A program made the translations under genes and the position numbers. DNA of 42,021 nt from Massilia sp. YIM B02769. GTDB lineage: Bacteria; Pseudomonadota; Gammaproteobacteria; Burkholderiales; Burkholderiaceae_D. The stretch covers positions 271,047 to 313,067 of the forward strand of contig NZ_JASNRC010000008.1 in the NCBI RefSeq assembly GCF_030411995.1. Direction: 5' to 3'. The notes beneath the pieces are model-generated. The model had not been told where the DNA came from, made no database searches, and saw only the letters and a program-made list of their open reading frames with translations. Shown here one piece after another: positions 1-7,968 of the stretch (within the stretch, counting starts at the first letter, position 1; every line of letters starts with the position of its first letter).

Positions 1-421
1 TCTTGGCGCCGAGCGCGGCGATGTCTTCTTCGAGCAGGGCGCTGGTCATCACGATCAGGCCGTCGCAGCCGCGCTCGAGCAGGAAGTCGATGCCCTCGAC
101 TGCCTGGCGCCGCGCGTCGCCCAGGCCGACGCCGAAGGCCACCACCATGTGCAGGCCGGCGGCGCGCAGCTCGGTGTCGATGATCTGCAGGATCGGCGTG
201 TAGAAGGTACCCGAGAGGACGGGAATGTAGACGCCGATCATGCGGCTGGAGCCGGACAGCAGCGCGCGCGCCGCGTGCGAGGGCCGGAAGCCCAGCTCGT
301 CGATCGCCTTCTTCACGCGCTCGAGCGTCGCCGGCGAGACCGAGCCCTTGCCGCTGACCACGCGCGACGCGGTTCCCAGTCCCACGCCCGCCAGGCGCGC
401 TACGTCTTTGATCGTTGCCAC
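1..421 (-). CDS. LacI-family transcriptional regulator (3' part cut by window edge)
   Basis: About 140 N-terminal residues are visible. The start is a GTG at 421, chosen because AAGGA lies five bases upstream and the protein then begins MATIKDVARLAGVG, the classic LacI/GalR helix-turn-helix. The hinge helix region (ARALLSGSSRMIGVYIP) and the start of the periplasmic-binding-protein-like sensor domain follow; the rest lies outside the window. It is on the same strand as, and directly downstream of, the sugar ABC importer genes, so it is probably their local repressor responding to the imported sugar. Two palindromes of the LacI-family type (TGGAAACG-core) lie upstream of the importer operon at 4657 and 4768, which fits. 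The inducer cannot be told from sequence. Confidence 0.93.
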   Translation of the reverse strand, partial: MATIKDVARLAGVGLGTASRVVSGKGSVSPATLERVKKAIDELGFRPSHAARALLSGSSRMIGVYIPVLSGTFYTPILQIIDTELRAAGLHMVVAFGVGLGDARRQAVEGIDFLLERGCDGLIVMTSALLEEDIAALGAK

Positions 422-452
422 ACAATTCCTTCGTCTATCGTTGTTGTCATCC

Positions 453-473
453 GCATGGAAGCATACTCCATGC
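453..473. repeat. Inverted repeat between ABC ATPase and lacI-type gene
   Basis: GCATGGA and TCCATGC form a perfect 7-bp inverted repeat around a 7-base centre, in the 62-bp gap between the ATPase stop and the regulator start. There is no T-run, so it does not look like an intrinsic terminator. It could be an operator for the downstream regulator gene or a weak mRNA hairpin. Its sequence does not match the TGGAAACG operators near 4.7 kb. Confidence 0.4.
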
Positions 474-483
474 CTGTTGATCT

Positions 484-1530
<1,047 letters not shown>

Positions 1531-1533
1531 GCA

Positions 1534-2451
1534 TCAGCCTTTCACGGCGCCGGCGGCAATACCGCGCACGAACCAGCGTCCGGAGAAAAAGTAAAGCGCC
1601 AGCGGCACCAGGGCGGTGAGGATGGTCGCGGCCATGTTCACGTTGTACAGGCGGGTGCCGGTGGTGGTGTTGATCACGTTGTTCAGCTGGACCGTCATCG
1701 GCAGGTTGTCGCGCCCGGCGAACACCAGGCCCAGGATGTAGTCGTTCCACACGCCCGTCACCTGCATGATGGCGGCCACCACGATGATCGGCACCGACAA
1801 AGGCAGCACCACGTGCAGGAAGATGCGCCAGAAGCCGCCGCCGTCGATGCGCGCCGCGTGGAACAGCTCCTGCGGCAGGCTGGCGTAGTAGTTCCGGAAC
1901 AGCAAGGTCATCACCGGCATGCCGAAGATCAGGTGCACCAGCACGATGGCGGGCAAGGAACCGAAGATGCCGGCGCCGGCCAGCAGGCGCACCAGCGGGT
2001 AGATCATCACCTGCACCGGGATGAAGGCGCCCCCCAAGAGTACGCCGAACAGGATATTCGCGCCGCGCGGACGCCAGAAGCTGAGCGCATAGCCGTTGAT
2101 CGCGCCAATCAAGATCGGCAGGATCGTGCTGGGCACCGTGATCGCCACCGAATTCCAGAAGCCGCCGCGGATGCCTTCGCAGGAGGCGCCGGTGCAGACT
2201 TCGCTCCAGGCCTGGCGCCAGGGTTCGATCGTCCACTCGATCGGCAGCGCCAGGATGGAACCGGCGCGGATCTCGTCCATGCCCTTCAGCGAAGTCACGA
2301 CCATCACGTACAGCGGCAGCAGGAAGAACAGCGCCGCGCCGAACAGGAAGACGTAGATGCCGACGCGCGCCGGCGTGAAGTGGCTGCGGCGCGCACGGGC
2401 CGCAGCGGGCACGCGCACAACCGGGGTCTGCAAGGTGGTCTGCATCATCAT
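1534..2451 (-). CDS. Carbohydrate ABC transporter permease (MalG type)
   Basis: Integral membrane permease of about 305 residues with six hydrophobic segments. It carries the EAA loop that docks on the ATPase (HAARIDGGGFWRIFLHVVLPLS), as in MalG-type subunits, and an N-terminal tail followed by the first membrane segment (VGIYVFLFGAALFFLLPLYVMV). The start was set at the ATG at 2451, the first of three consecutive Met codons. This start overlaps the stop of the upstream permease gene by four bases (ATGA), showing translational coupling. It forms the import channel with the MalF-type partner. Confidence 0.94.
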   Translation of the reverse strand: MMMQTTLQTPVVRVPAAARARRSHFTPARVGIYVFLFGAALFFLLPLYVMVVTSLKGMDEIRAGSILALPIEWTIEPWRQAWSEVCTGASCEGIRGGFWNSVAITVPSTILPILIGAINGYALSFWRPRGANILFGVLLGGAFIPVQVMIYPLVRLLAGAGIFGSLPAIVLVHLIFGMPVMTLLFRNYYASLPQELFHAARIDGGGFWRIFLHVVLPLSVPIIVVAAIMQVTGVWNDYILGLVFAGRDNLPMTVQLNNVINTTTGTRLYNVNMAATILTALVPLALYFFSGRWFVRGIAAGAVKG

Positions 2452-3332
2452 GCCTTGCTCCTTCGACTGCGGGCGTAGGCATACGGCGCCAGCAAGGCCA
2501 CCACCGGCACCAGCAGCATGATCGCGCCGGCCGAGGCCAGGCCGATGTTCGAGCGCAGGAACAGATGGTCCATGATGAACTTGGCCGGCACCTCGCTGGC
2601 CGTGCCGGGGCCGCCCTGGGTCATGGCGACCACGGCGTCGTACAGCTTGACCACACCCGTGGCCAGCAGCAGGAACACAGTGGCGATGGTGGGCCACAGC
2701 ATCGGCAAAATAATCGATACGTAGACCCGCCAGGCCGGAATCCCATCCAGGCGCGCCGCCTTCCAGATGTCGGCGTCGATGCCGCGCAGGCCGGCCAGCA
2801 TCAGCGCCATCACCAGGCCCGCCGATTGCCAGACGGTGGCGATCACGATGGTATAGATCGCCATGTCCTGGTCGACGATCCAGTCAAACACGAAGTCGGG
2901 GAAGCCGAGGCGCGCGATGGCCCCGTCGATGCCGGTGCCGGGCGTGAGCAGCCATTGCCAGACCAGGCCGGTGGCGACGAAGGACATCGCGTACGGATAC
3001 AGGAAGACGGTGCGCAGCACACCCTCGCCGCTCACGTTCTGGTCGATGAAGACGGCGAGCAGGAAGCCGATCACCAGGCAGGCCAGGATGAACAGCAAGC
3101 CATACACGGCCAGGTTGTTCAGCGAGAGCATCCAGCGCTCGTTGTCGAACAGCCGCGTGTACTGCGTGATGCCGATGAATTTATCGGACGGGAAGGTGCG
3201 CGAGGCCGTGAACGAGGTGCGCAGGGTCCAGAGCATCGTGCCGAGGTAGGCGACGATGACGGTGAGCGCCATCGGCAGCAAGGCTGCGTAGGGTGTCACT
3301 GCGCGGATGGGCCGGGCCAGCATGCTCGTCAC
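2448..3332 (-). CDS. Carbohydrate ABC transporter permease (MalF type)
   Basis: Permease of 294 residues, second half of the transmembrane channel. Six predicted membrane segments are visible. The cytoplasmic EAA motif is near residue 205 (IWKAARLDGIPAWRVYVSIILP). It has the shorter form typical of CUT1 sugar permeases, without the large periplasmic loop of E. coli MalF. It starts 6 bp downstream of the solute-binding protein gene and overlaps the MalG-type gene by four bases, so the four importer genes form one transcript. Confidence 0.94.
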   Translation of the reverse strand: MTSMLARPIRAVTPYAALLPMALTVIVAYLGTMLWTLRTSFTASRTFPSDKFIGITQYTRLFDNERWMLSLNNLAVYGLLFILACLVIGFLLAVFIDQNVSGEGVLRTVFLYPYAMSFVATGLVWQWLLTPGTGIDGAIARLGFPDFVFDWIVDQDMAIYTIVIATVWQSAGLVMALMLAGLRGIDADIWKAARLDGIPAWRVYVSIILPMLWPTIATVFLLLATGVVKLYDAVVAMTQGGPGTASEVPAKFIMDHLFLRSNIGLASAGAIMLLVPVVALLAPYAYARSRRSKA

Positions 3333-3338
3333 CGCGCC

Positions 3339-4616
3339 TTATTCGCTCAACGCAGCGGCGATGTTCTTCTGCGCCTTGTCGACCGTCATGTTGGTGTTCC
3401 AGTAGGCGGTCAGCACATCCTGCATGGCGCCGTTCTGGTCCGGGGTCAAATAAACCTCGGACACGCCCAGGTGGCGCGAGCGGTCCTTCATGATGGCGAT
3501 GCCCTTCTGGGCGCAGGCGTCGGCTTGCGACGCGTCGACGTCGGTGCGCACCGGCACCGAGCCTTTCAGTTTGCTGAAGGCGAGCTGGGTGTTCGGCGCC
3601 ACCACCACGCTGGCCAGCAGCTTCTGCGCCTGCACCGCTCCGGCGTTGCGGGTTTTCGGGAAGACGAAGACGTCGCCCTGCATCAGGTAGGGCGCGTTCG
3701 GCGCCAGGCCGGCGATGCAGCCGAACTGCTGCTCCGGCACCTGCCTGGCGGCGGTGAATTCGCCCTTGGCCCAGTCGCCCATGATCTGGATGCCGGCCTT
3801 GCCCGAGATGAGCATCGCGGTGGCGTCGTTCCAGTTGCGGCCCGGCGAGCGCGCGTCGACATAGGACTGCAGGCGTTTATACGCCAGCAGCACGTTGCGG
3901 AAGGCGGGCGAGGCGATGGCCTTCGGATCGCGGTCGCGCAGCACCTTCAGGTAGAGGTCCTTGCCGCCCAGGTTGGCGAGCATGGCGGAGAACAGGATGG
4001 TTTCTTGCCAGGCCTGGCCGCCGTGGGCCAGGGGCACGATGCCGGCCGCCTTGAGTGTATCCAGGGCGGCGAAGAATTCGGGGACGCTGGCGGGTTCTTT
4101 CGCGATGCCGGCCTTCTGGAAGGCGGCCTTCGAATACCAGATCCAGGTCTGCATGTGGATGTTCAGCGGCACGGCATAGTAATGGCCGTCGACCTTGATC
4201 ACGCTGACGATGGGTTCGGGCAGCAGCTTGTCCCAGTTCTGGGCGCGCGCAACGTCGTCGACGTTGTTCAGCATGCCCTGCTCGATGATGTCGAAGAACT
4301 GCTTGGAGGTGTTGAACTGGGCGGCGGTCGGTGGATTGCCGCCGACGATGCGATTCACGGTAACGGCGCGCGACTGGTCGCCGCCGGCGATCGCCGTATC
4401 GACCCAGACGCCGCCGGCTGCGCGGTAGGCCTGCGCCACCTGCTTGACGGCGGCCGATTCGCCGCCCGAGGTCCACCAGTGGATGACTTCGGCGCGGGGC
4501 GCGCTAGCCCGCGGGGCCGTACTGGCTGCTGCTGCTGCGCCGGCGGCGAAGCTGTCTGCGCTGGCGAACAAGGCCGCGCAGGCGCAGGCCAGCGCCAGAT
4601 TCTGTGCTTTGTACAT
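3339..4616 (-). CDS. Extracellular sugar-binding protein of ABC importer
   Basis: A 425-residue periplasmic binding protein, the specificity subunit of the importer. It has a Sec signal peptide (hydrophobic LALACACAALFASADSFAAG, cleavage likely near residue 25), followed by a mature part starting around the motif VIHWWTSGGESAAVKQ, typical of family 1 solute-binding proteins. A family hallmark, GKAGIQIMGDWAKGEF, lies near the middle. As first gene of the operon it follows the promoter at 4684-4713 and the LacI-type operator at 4657. Family members bind mono- or disaccharides; glucose/mannose or oligosaccharide is likely but not shown. Confidence 0.94.
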   Translation of the reverse strand: MYKAQNLALACACAALFASADSFAAGAAAAASTAPRASAPRAEVIHWWTSGGESAAVKQVAQAYRAAGGVWVDTAIAGGDQSRAVTVNRIVGGNPPTAAQFNTSKQFFDIIEQGMLNNVDDVARAQNWDKLLPEPIVSVIKVDGHYYAVPLNIHMQTWIWYSKAAFQKAGIAKEPASVPEFFAALDTLKAAGIVPLAHGGQAWQETILFSAMLANLGGKDLYLKVLRDRDPKAIASPAFRNVLLAYKRLQSYVDARSPGRNWNDATAMLISGKAGIQIMGDWAKGEFTAARQVPEQQFGCIAGLAPNAPYLMQGDVFVFPKTRNAGAVQAQKLLASVVVAPNTQLAFSKLKGSVPVRTDVDASQADACAQKGIAIMKDRSRHLGVSEVYLTPDQNGAMQDVLTAYWNTNMTVDKAQKNIAAALSE

Positions 4617-4656
4617 CGTGTCTCCAATCCTTCGCCTGTCCTTGTCGGTACGCTTT

Positions 4657-4670
4657 TGGAAACGTTACCA
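4657..4670. promoter_or_regulatory. LacI-family operator O1 of the sugar ABC operon
   Basis: TGGAAACGTTACCA is a near-perfect 14-bp palindrome with central CG, the classic LacI/GalR operator form. It lies between the predicted transcription start (about 4677, minus strand) and the ATG at 4616, where a bound repressor would block transcription. Confidence 0.75.
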
Positions 4671-4683
4671 GCGGCTTTGACCG

Positions 4684-4713
4684 ACTATAGCATCCGGCGA
4701 TTTTTTGTGTCAA
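4684..4713 (-). promoter_or_regulatory. Sigma-70 promoter of the sugar ABC operon
   Basis: On the minus strand a perfect -35 box TTGACA (4713-4708), an 18-bp spacer and TATAGT (4689-4684) precede the binding-protein gene by about 70 bp. The predicted start is near 4677, just upstream of operator O1. Confidence 0.7.
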
Positions 4714-4767
4714 TTAATAACTTTTTTGTATCGGCGGCAGTCTTTCGCTGTCTTCCCGGAAATGCTG

Positions 4768-4781
4768 TGGTATCGTTTCCA
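4768..4781. promoter_or_regulatory. Second LacI-family operator O2
   Basis: TGGTATCGTTTCCA matches the reverse complement of O1 (TGGTAACGTTTCCA) at 13 of 14 positions. Its centre is 111 bp from O1, upstream of the importer promoter and 60 bp before the antiporter start. It may permit looping between operators, as in lac and gal, or control the antiporter gene. Confidence 0.65.
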
Positions 4782-4840
4782 ATCCTGCACTGTACTGACA
4801 CCCTGGCGTGCAGGAATCATAAAAATATCCGGGAGACATT

Positions 4841-6052
4841 ATGCACACAGCCATGGGAACGACCGAAATCTTTTTGATCGCGATGCTCGTCATCTTCACC
4901 CTGCCCTACCTGATCTGGCGGGTCGGGAACACCGATTACTGGGCGCCGCTGGTGGTGGTGCAGATCATCACCGGCGTGCTGCTCGGCCCCGGCATCCTGG
5001 GCCGCGCCTACCCCGACTACTACGCCTTCGTGTTCAACCCGCAGGTGATGGGCGCCATGAACGGCATCGCCTGGTGGGCGGTGATGATCTTCGTGATGAT
5101 CGCCGGCGTCGAGCTGGATTTGAAAAAGGCCTGGGAACACCGGCGCGAAAGCGTGATCACGGCCTCGCTGGCCCTGGGCACGCCGCTGGTCTTCGGCTGC
5201 ATCGCCGCCGTCGGCATGCTCGGCTACGCCGGCTGGAAAGGCGCGCAGGCCCAGGACTGGCAGTTCGTGCTGGGCGTGGGCATGGCCTGCGCGGTGACGG
5301 CGCTGCCGATCCTGATCCTGCTGATGGAGAAGCTCGAGATCCTGCGCGAGCCGATCGGCCAGCGCATCCTGCGCTACGCCAGCCTGGACGACATCGCGAT
5401 CTGGGGCGTGCTGGCCCTGATCCTGCTGGACTGGGACCGCGTCGGCCGCCAGCTCGGCTTCCTGGTGGTGTTCGCGGTCGCCGCCCTGCTGTTCCGGCGC
5501 CTGATGGCCTGGCTGGAAGAGCGCGACCGCTGGTACGTGATCCTGGTCTGGCTGGCCGCCTGCGCGCTGGCCGCCGACTGGGCCGGCCTGCACTACATGG
5601 TCGGCGCCTTCCTTGCCGGGGCCATCAGCGAAGCCTCGTGGTTCGACCAGAAGCGCCTCGACACCCTGCGCCAGCAGGTGCTGCTGGTGCTGATGCCGGT
5701 CTACTTCCTGAGCACCGGCCTGAAGACCAACTGGGCGGTGGGCGGCTCGGCCGTGTTCGTGGCGGCGGCGGTGCTGCTGGTGGCCTCGGTGGCCGGCAAG
5801 CTGGCCGGCACCCACATCGCCGGGCGCATCCTGGGCTGGAGCCGCACCGAGTCGTCGATCATCGGCTGGCTGCTGCAGACCAAGGCGCTGATCATGATCA
5901 TCTTCGTGAACATCCTGCTCGACAAGGGCATCGTCACCAACGAGACCTTCACCGCCCTGCTGCTGATGGCGATCGCCAGCACCATGCTGACGGTGCCGGT
6001 GGTGTATCCGAAGCTGCGGCGGGTGGCGCAGCTGGTGTTCAAGACGAGTTGA
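4841..6052 (+). CDS. Cation/proton antiporter (Na+/H+ exchanger, CPA2 family)
   Basis: Inner-membrane exchanger of about 403 residues with 11-13 hydrophobic segments. The N-terminal half has the pattern VVVQIITGVLLGPGILG, followed by MNGIAWWAVMIFVMIAGVELDL, as in KefB/NapA-like transporters. The segment YASLDDIAIWGVLALILL carries paired aspartates in a membrane context, as expected for ion and proton binding. There is no C-terminal TrkA-N/RCK domain, unlike KefB/KefC. The ATG at 4841 is supported by GGGAGA about six bases upstream. It is divergent from the sugar importer and shares a 224-bp regulatory region with it. The exchanged cation (Na+, K+ or other) cannot be decided here. Confidence 0.88.
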   Translation: MHTAMGTTEIFLIAMLVIFTLPYLIWRVGNTDYWAPLVVVQIITGVLLGPGILGRAYPDYYAFVFNPQVMGAMNGIAWWAVMIFVMIAGVELDLKKAWEHRRESVITASLALGTPLVFGCIAAVGMLGYAGWKGAQAQDWQFVLGVGMACAVTALPILILLMEKLEILREPIGQRILRYASLDDIAIWGVLALILLDWDRVGRQLGFLVVFAVAALLFRRLMAWLEERDRWYVILVWLAACALAADWAGLHYMVGAFLAGAISEASWFDQKRLDTLRQQVLLVLMPVYFLSTGLKTNWAVGGSAVFVAAAVLLVASVAGKLAGTHIAGRILGWSRTESSIIGWLLQTKALIMIIFVNILLDKGIVTNETFTALLLMAIASTMLTVPVVYPKLRRVAQLVFKTS

Positions 6053-6100
6053 GTCGATCAGCGCGCGGGCTGATCCATCTAAATCGGCCTGCGGCGGCAA

Positions 6101-6302
6101 CCGTACGGTGGGCACTCCGTGCCCACGCGGCTACGAGCAGATCCTTTTAGCGTTGGCAGCGAAACGTCGCTTGCGAAATTTGCGATGGACGAAAGGCCAT
6201 GCATGGCGTCGGGCCAGGCTCAAGGTCAGCGGGCGAAAAGTCGCCGCACGCAGTGCAAGGATAGACACGTAACCGCGTGGGCACGGAGTGCCCACCGTAC
6301 GG
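6101..6302. repeat. Inverted pair of 30-bp REP-like elements (copy A)
   Basis: A 30-bp sequence at 6101-6130 recurs as an exact reverse complement at 6273-6302. Each copy starts or ends with the self-complementary CCGTACGG. Each also contains a hairpin of GTGGGCAC, loop TCC, GTGCCCAC. The 142 bp between them have no gene. The pair sits between two convergent genes, and an identical pair is at 19058-19248. The layout resembles REPIN elements of other bacteria, or a 202-bp MITE with 30-bp terminal inverted repeats. It may also act as a bidirectional terminator. Confidence 0.85.
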
Positions 6303-6322
6303 TCAAGGCTGCAGGCCAGGTT

Positions 6323-7726
6323 TTACAAGGCCACGCGCGCGACCGCTTCCTTCAACGCCGCGAAGCAGCGCGCGTCGAGCGCGGTGCCGACGGTCTTTTC
6401 CATCATCGCCAGCGCCTCCTGCGGCGGGATCGCCCTGCGATACGGCCGCTCGGCGGTGATCGCATCGAAGATGTCGGCGGTGGTGATGATGCGCGTCTCG
6501 AGGTCGATCTGGGCGGCCACGAGGCCGCGCGGGTAGCCGCCGCCGTCGAGGCGTTCATGGTGGGCGCCGGCGATCCGTCCCAGTTCGGCAAAGGCGGCGA
6601 TGCGCGAGAGGATGGTCTCGGTGAACTCGGCGTGGCGGCGCACCGCGGCCCATTCGTCGCGGTCGAGGGCGCCGGGCTTGTCGAGGATGCTGTTGCTGAC
6701 GCCGAGCTTGCCGACGTCGTGCAGCAGCGCGCCCCGCTTCAGCCAGCGGCGCCGCGCGGGCGACAGGCCGAGCGTTTCGCCGATCATGTCGGTGTACAGC
6801 GCCACGCGTGCGCTATGGCCGCCCGTGTAGGGACTCTTCGAGTCGACCACCTGGCCGAAGGCGGTGGCGATGTCGTCGAGGTAGTCGTCGTCGATCGGCA
6901 TCGTGTGCTCGGCCGGCTCCATGGCGAACACGGTCGCATCGAGCGCCGGGTCGGCCAGCGTGCTCCAGAATGCGTCGCTCGCGGCCACCTCGCTGAAGAC
7001 GCGCACCAGTTGCGGGTCGAGCCAGGTGCCGGTGCGGTGGCGCAGCTCGGCCAGCGCCGCCGCCTTGCCGCCGGCGGTGTGGAAGACGTCGACCAGCTGG
7101 GCCAGCATGGCGATGCGCGCGTACACGGGAATCGCCTCGCCCTCTAGGCGCGCTGGCTTGCCATTGCCGTTGTAATGTTCGTCGAGGCTGTAGATGCCGG
7201 CCGCCACGGACTCGGGAAAGCGCAGCAGGCGCGCGATCTCGGCGCCGCGCGAGCAGCGCGTGACGATCAGTTCCTCGGCCGTGCTGCGGCCTTCGCGCAG
7301 CATGGTCAGCACGGCGCGGAAGCGCTCGGCCAGGCCGGCCTTCAGGCCGGTGTGCTTGAGGACAAAGGCGATCAGGTGCGGGGTGCTGTCGCGCACCGTC
7401 TTGAAATCGCGCTTGAAACCGAGGTCGTCGGTCAGGTACAGCTCGCAGATACGCGCCGCATTGCTGCTGCAGCCGACATCCTTCAGCAGCAGCGTGTAGT
7501 AGAGCTCCCACAGCTGCTGCCCGCTCAGTCCCGCCCGGGCGCCGACCTGCATGCCGATCCAGCAGGACCGCACGCAATGGCCTTCGGGCTGGCCTTCGGT
7601 CAGGTCGAGGGCGTAGCTGAGCGATCCGATCAGCTCGGACAGCTTGAGCGAGTCGGCGGCGGCAACCTGCGCCAGCGCCTCGGGAAATCTATCCATGGCT
7701 AGAATTTCTTGCTGGAAACGATTCAT
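6323..7726 (-). CDS. Tandem HD-GYP domain protein (putative c-di-GMP phosphodiesterase)
   Basis: Cytosolic protein of about 467 residues with two HD-type domains. The C-terminal one is complete: GGHSARVALYTDMIG, LLHDVGKLGV (HD near 336-337), HHERLDGGGYP (GYP near 397-399) and ADIFDAITAERPYR. This points to hydrolysis of cyclic di-GMP, as known for HD-GYP enzymes. The N-terminal domain has the same outline but KD in place of HD (LLKDVG) and DEHYNGNGKP in place of the GYP loop, so it is likely non-catalytic and perhaps dimerising or sensory. Starts at 7738 (GTG), 7726 (ATG) and 7696 (ATG) are all possible; none has a strong ribosome-binding site. Confidence 0.9.
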   Translation of the reverse strand: MNRFQQEILAMDRFPEALAQVAAADSLKLSELIGSLSYALDLTEGQPEGHCVRSCWIGMQVGARAGLSGQQLWELYYTLLLKDVGCSSNAARICELYLTDDLGFKRDFKTVRDSTPHLIAFVLKHTGLKAGLAERFRAVLTMLREGRSTAEELIVTRCSRGAEIARLLRFPESVAAGIYSLDEHYNGNGKPARLEGEAIPVYARIAMLAQLVDVFHTAGGKAAALAELRHRTGTWLDPQLVRVFSEVAASDAFWSTLADPALDATVFAMEPAEHTMPIDDDYLDDIATAFGQVVDSKSPYTGGHSARVALYTDMIGETLGLSPARRRWLKRGALLHDVGKLGVSNSILDKPGALDRDEWAAVRRHAEFTETILSRIAAFAELGRIAGAHHERLDGGGYPRGLVAAQIDLETRIITTADIFDAITAERPYRRAIPPQEALAMMEKTVGTALDARCFAALKEAVARVAL

Positions 7727-7968
7727 TCTACGCGACACGCTTGCCGCGCCCGATTGCCTGCTCTAAATGTGAAGTTTCCAGGACGAATTGAGCAGTTTTA
7801 TCTGCAAAATGCGCACATTGTCGTGATCGATCGGAGCAGTTTGCTGTTTTGCCGCCTGTCCGCTGCGCTGGCATCTTGCAGGCAGGCTGGTGCGGCGCAG
7901 AAATACGTGTTTGTGATAAATTGCGGGGTTGTTCACGCCTCTTGAACGTCACTTAGGACTGGACCACT

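Noticed and set aside
7703..7725. TGGAAACGATTCAT near the HD-GYP start resembles half of the LacI-type operator.
   Set aside because: Only one half-site matches and it falls in or beside the coding start.
7728..7952. Short frames on both strands between the HD-GYP and kinase genes.
   Set aside because: They overlap likely promoter regions and have no recognisable content.
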